This document shows, one piece after another, positions 50,157 through 58,095 of a stretch of DNA of 64,000 bases. This stretch comes from Ga0077548 sp035440445 (GTDB lineage Bacteria; Pseudomonadota; Alphaproteobacteria; Rhizobiales; Xanthobacteraceae). Position 1 is the stretch's first letter; the number at the start of each line of letters is the position of its first letter. The stretch lies in the NCBI GenBank assembly GCA_035440445.1, contig DAORMJ010000003.1, positions 148,441 through 212,440 on the forward strand, in the 5' to 3' direction. The translations under genes and the position numbers were made by a program. Below the pieces are notes generated by a model that did not search any database, was not told the DNA's origin, and saw nothing but the letters and a program-made list of their open reading frames with translations.

Positions 50157-50540
50157 ATGAATTCATCCGCCGGACAGGAAATGTCGGTCTCGCCCCTCAA
50201 GGCGGGACTGACTTGTTCTTGCCCCCGCTGTGGCGCGGGCAGGCTGTTCACCGGCTACCTCGCGCTCGCACCAGCCTGCGAAAAATGCGGCCTCGATTAT
50301 TCCTTCGCCGATGCCGGTGACGGCCCTGCGGTTTTCGTGATCCTGCTCGGCGGTCTCGTCGCCGTGCTTGCCGTGCTCGCGGTCGAACTCGCCTGGCAGC
50401 CGCCTTATTGGGTGCACGCCGTGGTCGGCATTCCCGTCGTGCTCGTCGCGACCTTGCTTCCGCTGCGCTGGTTGAAATCTTTGCTCATCGCCTTGCAGTT
50501 TCATCACAAGGCCGCCGAAGCCCGGATCGAGCGCAAGTGA
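50157..50540 (+). CDS. DUF983 membrane protein with zinc-ribbon-like motif
   Basis: 127 residues; an ATG at 50181 is an alternative start. Two CxxC pairs (CSCPRCG and CEKCG) form a zinc-ribbon-like N-terminus, followed by two membrane spans (AVFVILLGGLVAVLAVLAV and WVHAVVGIPVVLVATLLPL). DUF983 genes habitually follow coxC in alphaproteobacteria, which suggests a role in oxidase biogenesis; function is unproven. The stop overlaps the SURF1 GTG start by four bases. Confidence 0.88.
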   Translation: MNSSAGQEMSVSPLKAGLTCSCPRCGAGRLFTGYLALAPACEKCGLDYSFADAGDGPAVFVILLGGLVAVLAVLAVELAWQPPYWVHAVVGIPVVLVATLLPLRWLKSLLIALQFHHKAAEARIERK

Positions 50541-51298
50541 GCCGCGCACGCGCAACCCGCGGGGAAGCGCTCCGCGGTTTAATCCTGCCGGGAATCCTTT
50601 CTCTGTTTGCGCTCGCCGTTCTCATCCTGCTCGGCACCTGGCAGATGCAGCGGCTCGCCTGGAAGGAAAACCTGATCGCGACGGTGACAAGTCGCGTGAA
50701 GGAAACGCCGCAGCGTCTTCCCGCGGCGGCGGAGTCGCTTTCGCTCGATCTGCACGCGGAGGAATATCGGCCCTATATCGCGAGCGGCCGCTTCCTCCAT
50801 CAGCACGAAGTGCAGGTTTATACCTCGCTCGGCGAAGCGAAAGGCGTCTATTCCGGCGCGGGCTACTGGGTACTGACGCCGCTGGAGCGGGCCGACGGCA
50901 GCATCGTCATCGTCAATCGCGGCTTTGTGCCGCTCGAGAAGAAAAATCCGGCGACGCGCCCCGAAGGTCAGACTGAAAGCGAGGTCACCGTGACCGGGCT
51001 GCTGCGCCTGCCCGAGCAGACGAATTATTTCACGCCCGCGAACGATCCCGCGCGCAATGGCTGGTACAGCCGCAATCCGCAGGAAATCGAACGCGCCTTC
51101 GGTCTGAAGAACGTGTTGCCCTTCATGCTGGATGCGGTCGCGAACTATCGCGCCGGCGATCTGCCGCAAACCAACGAGACCAAGATCACTTTCACGAACA
51201 ATCATCTCGGCTACGCGCTTACTTGGTACGGGCTCGCGTGCACGCTGATCGGTGTCTTCGCGGCCTTCGCCTGGCAGCGGGTGAGGGCGGCGGGCTAG
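50537..51298 (+). CDS. SURF1-family cytochrome oxidase biogenesis protein
   Basis: 253 residues from the GTG at 50537. It has an N-terminal membrane span (LILPGILSLFALAVLILLGTWQMQRLAWKENLI) and a C-terminal one (NHLGYALTWYGLACTLIGVFAAFAWQR) around a periplasmic loop with GRFLHQHEVQVY, GYWVLTPLERADGSIVIVNRGFVP. These are SURF1 hallmarks. The protein helps insert heme A into subunit I. It closes the oxidase gene block. Confidence 0.93.
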   Translation: MSRARATRGEALRGLILPGILSLFALAVLILLGTWQMQRLAWKENLIATVTSRVKETPQRLPAAAESLSLDLHAEEYRPYIASGRFLHQHEVQVYTSLGEAKGVYSGAGYWVLTPLERADGSIVIVNRGFVPLEKKNPATRPEGQTESEVTVTGLLRLPEQTNYFTPANDPARNGWYSRNPQEIERAFGLKNVLPFMLDAVANYRAGDLPQTNETKITFTNNHLGYALTWYGLACTLIGVFAAFAWQRVRAAG

Positions 51299-51403
51299 GG
51301 CCATTTTGGGTGGCTAGGTCCGGAACTGCAGTGATTTTGGGTGTCTTGCTTCCCCCGGCACCCCCCAATAGGGTGCGCCGCTGTTCAAAAGGAACCTGCC
51401 AAA

Positions 51404-52822
51404 TTGAAGTACGTCTCGACCCGCGGCGAGGCCCGGGCCGTCACCTTTAACGAAGCGCTGATCGAAGGTCTCGCACGCGACGGCGGGCTCTACGTGCCCG
51501 AAAGCTGGCCGCAGCTTTCGCAGAACGAGATCGCGGAACTTCGCGGAAAAAGTTACGCCGAGGTTGCGCTGCGCGTGATTGCGCCATTCGTCGGCGACGA
51601 TATTCCCGTGCGCGATCTCAAGCGCATGATCGAGGAAGCCTACGCGACCTTCACGCACAAGGACGTGACGCCGCTGCGTCGTCTTGCTTCCGGAGAATAC
51701 ATTCTCGAACTCTTTCACGGACCCACGCTCGCCTTCAAGGACGTCGCGATGCAGCTGATCGCGCGGCTGATGGACTATGTGCTGGCGGCGCGCGGCGAGC
51801 GCTGCACCATCGTCGGCGCGACTTCGGGCGATACGGGGGGTGCTGCGACCGAGGCTTTCCGCGGCCGCGAGCGGATCGATCTCATCTTCATGTTTCCGCA
51901 AGGCCGTGTCTCCGCCGTGCAGGAACGCATGATGACGGCGGTCGCCGAGCCGAACGTCAACGTGGTCGCGATCGACGGCAACTTCGACGATTGTCAGGCG
52001 ATCGTGAAGGCGCTCTTCAACGATCATGCCTTCCGCGACCGTGTGAAGCTCTCGGCCGTCAATTCGATCAACTGGGCGCGCATCGTCGCGCAGATCGTCT
52101 ATTACTTCACGGCCGCCGCCGCCCTCGGCGCGCCGGAGAAGAAGATCACCTTCGCGGTGCCGACCGGAAACTTCGGCGATGTTTTCGCAGGCTATGTCGC
52201 GGCAAAGATGGGTCTGCCGATCGAGCGGCTGATCGTTGCGACCAACGTCAACGACATTCTGGCCCGCACGCTGGAGACCGGGCGCTATGAGGTGCGCGGC
52301 GTGGTCGCGACCTCGTCGCCGGCCATGGACATTCAGGTTTCGTCGAATTTCGAGCGGCTGTTGTTCGATGCCTGCGGCCGCGATCCCGCGGTGGTGCGTG
52401 ATGCGATGCGCGAGCTTACGGGCAAAGGCAGCTTTGCGTTGAACACGCAGACGCTTGCAACCATGCGTGCCTTGTTCGCCGGTTCGCGCGCCGACGAGGC
52501 GCAGACGCGCCGGACTATCGCCGAGGTTTATGCGCAAAGCACTTATGTGCTGGACCCGCATACGGCCGTCGGCGTTTCGGTTGCGCGCAAGCTCGGCCGC
52601 GCGACGCCCGAGAGCCCGCTCGTGGTGCTCGGCACCGCGCATCCGGCGAAATTCCCGGAAGCGGTCGAGGAAGCCTGCGGCGTCTATCCGCAACTGCCAC
52701 AGTCGTTTTCCGATCTGATGAGACGCAAGGCGCGCGTCACCCATCTGCCGAATGACGCAAAAGCGGTTTCCGATTTCGTGCTGTCTCATGCGCGCGCGGC
52801 AAAGGACGCGGCCTCGGCATGA
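51404..52822 (+). CDS. thrC: Threonine synthase
   Basis: 472 residues from a TTG at 51404 with AAAAGGAA upstream, beginning MKYVSTRGEARAVTFNEALIEGLARDGGLYVP as other ThrC proteins do. The PLP lysine is Lys112 in HGPTLAFKDVAMQ; the phosphate loop is VGATSGDTGGAATEAF. VPTGNFGDVFAGYVAAKMG is also conserved. It converts O-phosphohomoserine to threonine. Its stop overlaps the start of the M16 peptidase gene. Confidence 0.95.
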   Translation: MKYVSTRGEARAVTFNEALIEGLARDGGLYVPESWPQLSQNEIAELRGKSYAEVALRVIAPFVGDDIPVRDLKRMIEEAYATFTHKDVTPLRRLASGEYILELFHGPTLAFKDVAMQLIARLMDYVLAARGERCTIVGATSGDTGGAATEAFRGRERIDLIFMFPQGRVSAVQERMMTAVAEPNVNVVAIDGNFDDCQAIVKALFNDHAFRDRVKLSAVNSINWARIVAQIVYYFTAAAALGAPEKKITFAVPTGNFGDVFAGYVAAKMGLPIERLIVATNVNDILARTLETGRYEVRGVVATSSPAMDIQVSSNFERLLFDACGRDPAVVRDAMRELTGKGSFALNTQTLATMRALFAGSRADEAQTRRTIAEVYAQSTYVLDPHTAVGVSVARKLGRATPESPLVVLGTAHPAKFPEAVEEACGVYPQLPQSFSDLMRRKARVTHLPNDAKAVSDFVLSHARAAKDAASA

Positions 52823-54090
52823 GCATTCGCATCGACAAACTTGCAAACGGCATCACGGTCGCGACCGATCACATGCCAGAAGTGAAGACCGCGACCCTCG
52901 GCATCTGGGTCGCCGCCGGCGCGCGCTACGAAGACGAGAACGAACACGGCATTTCGCATCTTCTCGAGCACATGGCGTTCAAGGGCACGGCGCGGCGCAA
53001 TGCGCTGCAGATCAGCGAGGAGATCGAGAATGTCGGCGGCGAACTGAACGCCGCGACCGGCATCGAGGTGACGTCCTATTACGCGCGGTTGCTTGGGCAG
53101 GACGTGCCGCTCGCCTTCGATCTGTTATCGGACATTCTCACGAACTCTTCTTTGGAGCAGGCCGAGCTTGCCCGTGAGCAGAGCGTGATCGTGCAGGAAA
53201 TTGGCGGTGCTGCCGACGATCCAGACGATCTCGTCTTCGACCTGTTTCAGGAAACTGCCTTTCCGGGGCAGCCGATCGGGCGGCCCATCCTCGGCACGCC
53301 GGAAACTGTCCGCTCTTTCACGCCGCAAAGCATTCGCGACTATCTCGCGAAGCGCTATCGCGGCCCGCGCATGATTGTCGCGGCGGCAGGCGCCGTGGAT
53401 CACGATGCGCTTCGCGCGGCAGCGGCGGAAAAGCTCGCAGGTGTTCCCGCTGGGCAGGTCGAGCCGACGGCGAAAGCGATTTATCGCGGCGGCCGGCAAA
53501 TTCATGCGCGCAATCTCGAGCAGACGCATCTGGTGCTCGGGCTCGAGGGCATTTCCTATCACGCGCCGGAACGCTACGCGATGCAGGCTTTCGTCAATCT
53601 GGTCGGCGGCGGCGGCTCGTCGCGGCTCTTTCAGGAAGTGCGCGAGCGCCGCGGGCTCTGCTACTCCATTCAGGCATTTCATTCGTCCTATCAGGACGCC
53701 GGGCTCTTTGGCGTGACTGCCGGTGCCGACGCGGGGGATACCGAAGAACTCACCAAGGTCGTGATCGGCGAATTGCACGAGGCGGCCGAGAAGGCGACGC
53801 AGGCCGAGGTGGATCGCGCCAAGGCGCAGATGAAAGTAGGTCTCCTGAGCGCGCTGGAAAGTGCGTCGGCGCGCGCCGAACAACTCGGCGGCCGCATGCT
53901 TGCGTTCGGCCGGGTCATTCCCTTCGACCAGATCGAGCGCAACATCGACGAGATCACGTTGGACGCTGTGCAGTCCGCGGGCCGCAGGCTGGTCGGCGGC
54001 GGCCAACCGACTTTCGTTGGCGTCGGCGAAGCGCGCGGCCTCGAGCGGGCCGGAATCGTAACCGAGGCTTTGCAGCGCAAGGCCGCCTGA
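52819..54090 (+). CDS. M16-family zinc peptidase (processing-peptidase-like)
   Basis: 423 residues. The inverted zinc motif HxxEH is HLLEH (47-51) in NEHGISHLLEHMAFKGT, and the downstream Glu lies in LAREQSVIVQEIGGAADDP. The C-terminal half has the NLVGGGGSSRLFQEVRERRGLCYSIQAF region of mitochondrial processing peptidase beta-like proteins. It is probably a cytoplasmic or periplasmic peptide-degrading enzyme; no signal peptide is seen. Start overlaps the thrC stop (ATGA). Confidence 0.92.
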   Translation: MSIRIDKLANGITVATDHMPEVKTATLGIWVAAGARYEDENEHGISHLLEHMAFKGTARRNALQISEEIENVGGELNAATGIEVTSYYARLLGQDVPLAFDLLSDILTNSSLEQAELAREQSVIVQEIGGAADDPDDLVFDLFQETAFPGQPIGRPILGTPETVRSFTPQSIRDYLAKRYRGPRMIVAAAGAVDHDALRAAAAEKLAGVPAGQVEPTAKAIYRGGRQIHARNLEQTHLVLGLEGISYHAPERYAMQAFVNLVGGGGSSRLFQEVRERRGLCYSIQAFHSSYQDAGLFGVTAGADAGDTEELTKVVIGELHEAAEKATQAEVDRAKAQMKVGLLSALESASARAEQLGGRMLAFGRVIPFDQIERNIDEITLDAVQSAGRRLVGGGQPTFVGVGEARGLERAGIVTEALQRKAA

Positions 54091-54104
54091 AACAGACTGT
54101 TCGA

Positions 54105-54713
54105 ATGGCTTTCTTCAAGTCGCTAGGTCTGACGAGCACGGCACCTTCCATCGAAGGCAATGGCGTGTTCCTGCGCGTGCCGCGCGCCGGCGACTTCGAG
54201 GAGTGGTCGGCACTGCGGGGGACGAGCCGGCAGTTTCTCGCGCCCTGGGAGCCGGTCTGGCCCGATGACGACCTTACGCGAAGCGCCTTCCGCCGCCGCA
54301 TTCGGCGCTACGAGCGCGATCTGCAGGAAGAAACCGGCTACGCATTCCTGATTTTTGCAAAGAAGCAGAACGTTATGGTCGGCGGCGCGACCCTAACCAA
54401 CCTGCGCCGAGGTGCGGCGCAGACCGGAAGCCTCGGTTACTGGATGGGCGAGCCTTATGCGGGCCAAGGCTATATGAGTGCGGCAATCGCAGCACTCATT
54501 CCTTTCGCGCATTCGATGTTGCGTCTGCGCCGCATCGAAGCTGCCTGTCTTCCGTCCAACGCAAGCTCGATCCGCCTGCTCGAGAAAATGAACTTCCGCC
54601 GCGAAGGCATCGCGCGCGAATATCTGTCGATCGCGGGCCGCTGGCAGGATCACTTGCTCTATGCGCGCCTCTCGAGCGACTTATTGCCTGAGCGCACGGC
54701 ACCGAAAGCCTAG
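54105..54713 (+). CDS. GNAT-family N-acetyltransferase (RimJ/RimL-like)
   Basis: 202 residues. The acetyl-CoA fold is evident in NGVFLRVPRAGDFEEWSALRG, GGATLTNLRRGAAQTGSLGYWMGEPYAGQGYMSAAIAALIPFAHSMLRLRRIEAACLPSNASSIRLLEKMNFRREGIAREYLSIAGRWQDHLLYARL, of which QGYMSAAI is the CoA-binding loop. This subgroup includes ribosomal-protein N-acetyltransferases. Its TAG stop overlaps the stop codon of the opposing gene at a CTAG. Confidence 0.9.
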   Translation: MAFFKSLGLTSTAPSIEGNGVFLRVPRAGDFEEWSALRGTSRQFLAPWEPVWPDDDLTRSAFRRRIRRYERDLQEETGYAFLIFAKKQNVMVGGATLTNLRRGAAQTGSLGYWMGEPYAGQGYMSAAIAALIPFAHSMLRLRRIEAACLPSNASSIRLLEKMNFRREGIAREYLSIAGRWQDHLLYARLSSDLLPERTAPKA

Positions 54714-55858
54714 AACGCGCAGATGCAGTTTTTCTTCTGCGCTTCCGCGATGCCGTTGATCGTCCCATCGATCAGATCGGAGAGCTTCTTCGAGCGCATG
54801 GCCTGTGCCTCGATCCATGCGGCGGATTCGACAAGCGAAAGATTATCGAATTGCGCATCCGTCAGTTTCTTGTCTTTCGTTGCGTCGCGCAGTTGTTCGA
54901 TGAGCTTCAACGTCGTGTTTGCGGGGTCTTGCGGTTTGATGCCTGCTTCTTCCGCAATGCGGAGTGCAATGAAGCGAAGATCGTCGCGCTCGCCGGCATT
55001 CAGTGCCCTGCGGATCTGGTCCATCGCGCGCGCGAAGGCTTTCTGCGGCGGATCGAGCCGGACTGCCGCATAATTGATGGTCTTGCGGATGCCCTGGATC
55101 ATCTGGTCGTTCACCGCGCAGATGCCCGGATTGGGCTCCTGACCGGCAAAGGCTTTCAATTCATCCGACCAGCGGCGAACCGTATAGCGCACGCCCTGAT
55201 CGGTGAAGCTGTAATCCGCGAGCAGCCGCGCCTGATAGCCGGCCGCGATGCGGTCGATATTGCCAAGCTCGCCCCGGCGAGGAACGACACGGAAAAATCT
55301 CCCGCGCGGTAGCGAAGTATCCTGCTTTCTGAGGCTGTCGGCTACGGGCCAGATTTCGGAGATCCGATCGATACGAATTCGCGTGAGATCGGCCTGAAAG
55401 GCTGAAGCGCAATCCGCGACGGGAAATCTGGTTGTGGCGCTCGCCTGCGCCTCAACCGCTTTTACCTCGACGCCGACTTCCACCTGCTTGCCGGGCGGCA
55501 ACGGCGCCATCTCGATACGCAGCGTAAGCGGCTGGTTGATCGTTTCGTTCGACTTGATCGTTTCGATTTCGAGGACTGCGTTTTCGCCGTCTGCTTTCCA
55601 CTTGCTGTCTTGCGCGAGCTTCAATGTCGCGAGCCTCGCGGTCAGCAAAACCTTTCGGAGCGTATCGCTGCCCGTGTTTCTGACGGTGACGTCGATCGTC
55701 ACTTCCGCCGCGAGCGGAATCGGCTTTTCGGCAGCCGCTGCGCCGTGCGGCTTCAACTGGACTTCCAGTTTTGCGGCGTTCTGCGCGGTTGCGGGTAAGA
55801 AGAGAAAGAGAAGAAAGGGCAGGGCAGCGCAAAGGCGCGCGGCATTGCGAAAATGCAT
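54710..55858 (-). CDS. Uncharacterised secreted protein with N-terminal Ig-like (CARDB/DUF11-type) domain
   Basis: 382 residues from the ATG at 55858. A signal peptide (ALPFLLFLFLPATAQ) precedes a beta-rich segment of about 25-140 (IDVTVRNTGSDTLRKVLLTARL, VLEIETIKSNETINQPLTLRIEMAPLPPGKQVEVGVEVKA) that resembles CARDB/DUF11 repeats. The remainder includes IWPVADSLRKQ, SFTDQGVRYTVRRWSDELKAFAG and helical sequence, ending NCICAF. I do not recognise the whole protein. It lies 101 bases downstream of the AsmA-family gene on the same strand and may share an envelope function. Confidence 0.65.
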   Translation of the reverse strand: MHFRNAARLCAALPFLLFLFLPATAQNAAKLEVQLKPHGAAAAEKPIPLAAEVTIDVTVRNTGSDTLRKVLLTARLATLKLAQDSKWKADGENAVLEIETIKSNETINQPLTLRIEMAPLPPGKQVEVGVEVKAVEAQASATTRFPVADCASAFQADLTRIRIDRISEIWPVADSLRKQDTSLPRGRFFRVVPRRGELGNIDRIAAGYQARLLADYSFTDQGVRYTVRRWSDELKAFAGQEPNPGICAVNDQMIQGIRKTINYAAVRLDPPQKAFARAMDQIRRALNAGERDDLRFIALRIAEEAGIKPQDPANTTLKLIEQLRDATKDKKLTDAQFDNLSLVESAAWIEAQAMRSKKLSDLIDGTINGIAEAQKKNCICAF

Positions 55859-55959
55859 GGCAGGGTCCGGAGGTGCAGTCGAAGCCGTTCGGCGATGAGA
55901 TGCCAGCTTGTCGCCGAACCTGATTCCCCGCAAGAGCAGGAGTCTGCGGGAAATCCGCG

Positions 55960-57927
55960 CTACTGGACCTGCGGCTCTGGTGCCGAAGGCGCGGAAATCG
56001 GCGCAACGGCAGGAGCAGTCGCGGTCGGCGGCTCGAAGGTTGGGTTCGCGGGAAGCTCGCCGATCGAACGCAAGCCCGTCACGGTCTCGATCACGTTGCG
56101 CATGGCCTCGCGCGCTGCGCGACCGCGAACGGCGTCGAGCAAGGGCGCCGCAGCACCGGAGTGGCGGATCAGCGCTTCGGGATCGGGCAATAGATAAGGG
56201 TTGTCCCAATTGCCCTGAATGAGGAACGGCAGATCGAACGCGACCTGTGTGTTGCCGTGCGACGCGCGGATCAGGCTGGCCGCGCCGCGCAGATCGAAGT
56301 CTCGCCGCACCACGGAGGTTTCGCCTGCCAGGCGGATTTTCAGAATCTGGCTTTCGATTTCGAAACTTGAGAGTTCTGCGACGCCGTTCTTGATCTCCAG
56401 TGCGCCGGTGAGGCGATCGAACGGCGTCTTGCCGCCGCGCAGATCGTTGGTGCCCGAAAGCGGCCGGCGTTCGAGACGCCGCAGCACGGCTTCGGCATTG
56501 ATGCCGCTGAGCGCACCCTGCTTCATCGCAAGTTGCACTTTGCCGGCGAGTGCGGACGCCAATTCGTGAGCGGTCTGTCCACGTGAAGTGATGGCCACGG
56601 TCAGCGTGCCTTTGCCTTCCAGTCTGCGAAAGCCGGTAAGTCCACCAAGTCCACGCTCCAGATCGAAGTTCGCGAGAGTCGCATCGATCTTCAGCGACGG
56701 CTTGGTCTCCGCCATGTTCCAGACGGCGTTACCGCGCAGCGTACCGCCGTAGAACTGTCCTTCGCCGATCGCCGCTGTGAGTTGGCGGTTCTTCACGCCG
56801 ATCGCGATCGCCGCCTTGCTGATCTCGATTTTGCCGATCGTGAGCTTGCCGCAGGAGAGGCGGAAATCGACATCGATGTTCTGCAAACCGGAAGTCTCGA
56901 TCTCGACGCGATTCCACTCCCGGCCGTCGCCCGTCGTGAGGCGCACCACGCCGCTATAAACGGAGAGGTCCGCAGCTTCGCTTGCGAGCGTGCCTTGCAG
57001 CGTCGTGCGGTTGCCATCGCGCTTCAGGGCAAAGCCGCCGTCGGCGCGGTTGCCGTCGAGTTCGAGCGCGAGGTTGGAAAATGTCAGCGCAATCGGCGTG
57101 AGCGTTACCGCGGACTTCAACGAGAAACGTCCAAAGCCGGTTTGCGATGGCGGCGCAATGCCGAATAAAGCGAGCGTCTGGCGCAGCGAACTGCCGTCGG
57201 CGCTCAGCGTGCCTTCCGCCTGCAGCGCATTTTCGCGGAGTACGACGCCGCCTTCATAAGCAAGCCGTCCCGGCTCGCTTTCGAGACGAAGCCGCACGCT
57301 GCTGCGCTGGCCTTTCGCCAGCGCGGCCGTATCCGCGATCACGATGCTGCCATTCGCGGGCTTGTTGCCGATCAAAAAACTGCCGGTTGCGGTCAGTGAC
57401 GCACCGGTCCAGTTCAGCGAGGCCTGCACCTTGGAAATAATTTCGACGCGGTCGCGCCCCTGTACGCGCAGCAACACCGTGCCGTTGACAATGCGAAGTT
57501 CGGGAACATCGCCATCCGCAGGCATTACCGGGTTGAGCGGCAACCCGCTGATCAGTCTTCCTTCCGCGGAAAGCTCCAGCGAGAGGCGAGGGCGCTCCAG
57601 CGTAAGTGTCGCGATCCTGATCTCGCCGAAGAGAAGCGGAAAGAACTGGAGGCTCGCCTGCAAGGCGCTCGCAGCCGGCGCGTTACTCGAACCGTCGTCC
57701 AGCATCACCTCGTCGAGCCGGATCGCCGGGCGCGGCAAGAGCGTGAGGCGGACAGGCCCTTCGATCCGGGGCATGATACCTGTCGCGGTCTGGATCGAGC
57801 GGGTCACTTCCGCCCGGATGTGCTGTTCCGATAGCAGGAGAGGTGCAAGCAGAAGCCCGGCAACGAGAATGGCAGCGGCCGCCAAAGCGCCCAAGGCAAA
57901 ACGCTGCATTCGAGACGAGACGTTCAA
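55960..57927 (-). CDS. AsmA-family envelope protein
   Basis: 655 residues. One N-terminal membrane span (FALGALAAAAILVAGLLLAPLLL) is followed by the AsmA N-terminal region (IMPRIEGPVRLTLLPRPAIRLDEVMLDDGSS) and a long beta-rich body, with the conserved C-terminal block FRRLEGKGTLTVAITSRGQTAHELASALAGKVQLAMKQGALSGINAEAVLRRLERRP. AsmA-like proteins span the periplasm and are implicated in phospholipid transport to the outer membrane. A Pro/Ala-rich tail ends the protein. It is divergent from aacS. Confidence 0.88.
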   Translation of the reverse strand: MNVSSRMQRFALGALAAAAILVAGLLLAPLLLSEQHIRAEVTRSIQTATGIMPRIEGPVRLTLLPRPAIRLDEVMLDDGSSNAPAASALQASLQFFPLLFGEIRIATLTLERPRLSLELSAEGRLISGLPLNPVMPADGDVPELRIVNGTVLLRVQGRDRVEIISKVQASLNWTGASLTATGSFLIGNKPANGSIVIADTAALAKGQRSSVRLRLESEPGRLAYEGGVVLRENALQAEGTLSADGSSLRQTLALFGIAPPSQTGFGRFSLKSAVTLTPIALTFSNLALELDGNRADGGFALKRDGNRTTLQGTLASEAADLSVYSGVVRLTTGDGREWNRVEIETSGLQNIDVDFRLSCGKLTIGKIEISKAAIAIGVKNRQLTAAIGEGQFYGGTLRGNAVWNMAETKPSLKIDATLANFDLERGLGGLTGFRRLEGKGTLTVAITSRGQTAHELASALAGKVQLAMKQGALSGINAEAVLRRLERRPLSGTNDLRGGKTPFDRLTGALEIKNGVAELSSFEIESQILKIRLAGETSVVRRDFDLRGAASLIRASHGNTQVAFDLPFLIQGNWDNPYLLPDPEALIRHSGAAAPLLDAVRGRAAREAMRNVIETVTGLRSIGELPANPTFEPPTATAPAVAPISAPSAPEPQVQ

Positions 57928-58024
57928 GGCTGCTTCCGGCGCTGTCTGGTTTAATCGTCAGGCGGCGGTCGCCGGCCGGGACGAAGCATAGTCTATTTCC
58001 GCTTCTATGTGTCCCTTTCATGAC

Positions 58025-58059
58025 CCTGACAGGCCGCTTCCAAGCGGCTATGAGTCAGG
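58025..58059 (+). promoter_or_regulatory. Composite hairpin in the aacS leader
   Basis: An inner perfect stem GCCGCTT/AAGCGGC (58033-58039, 58042-58048) is enclosed by CCTGAC (58025-58030) and GTCAGG (58054-58059). It ends 36 bases before the aacS ATG and has no T-run, so it may be a 5' leader structure or an operator. Confidence 0.4.
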
Positions 58060-58095
58060 AAGAAAAAGCAGATTCCGTAAGGGAAACGCCAGATT

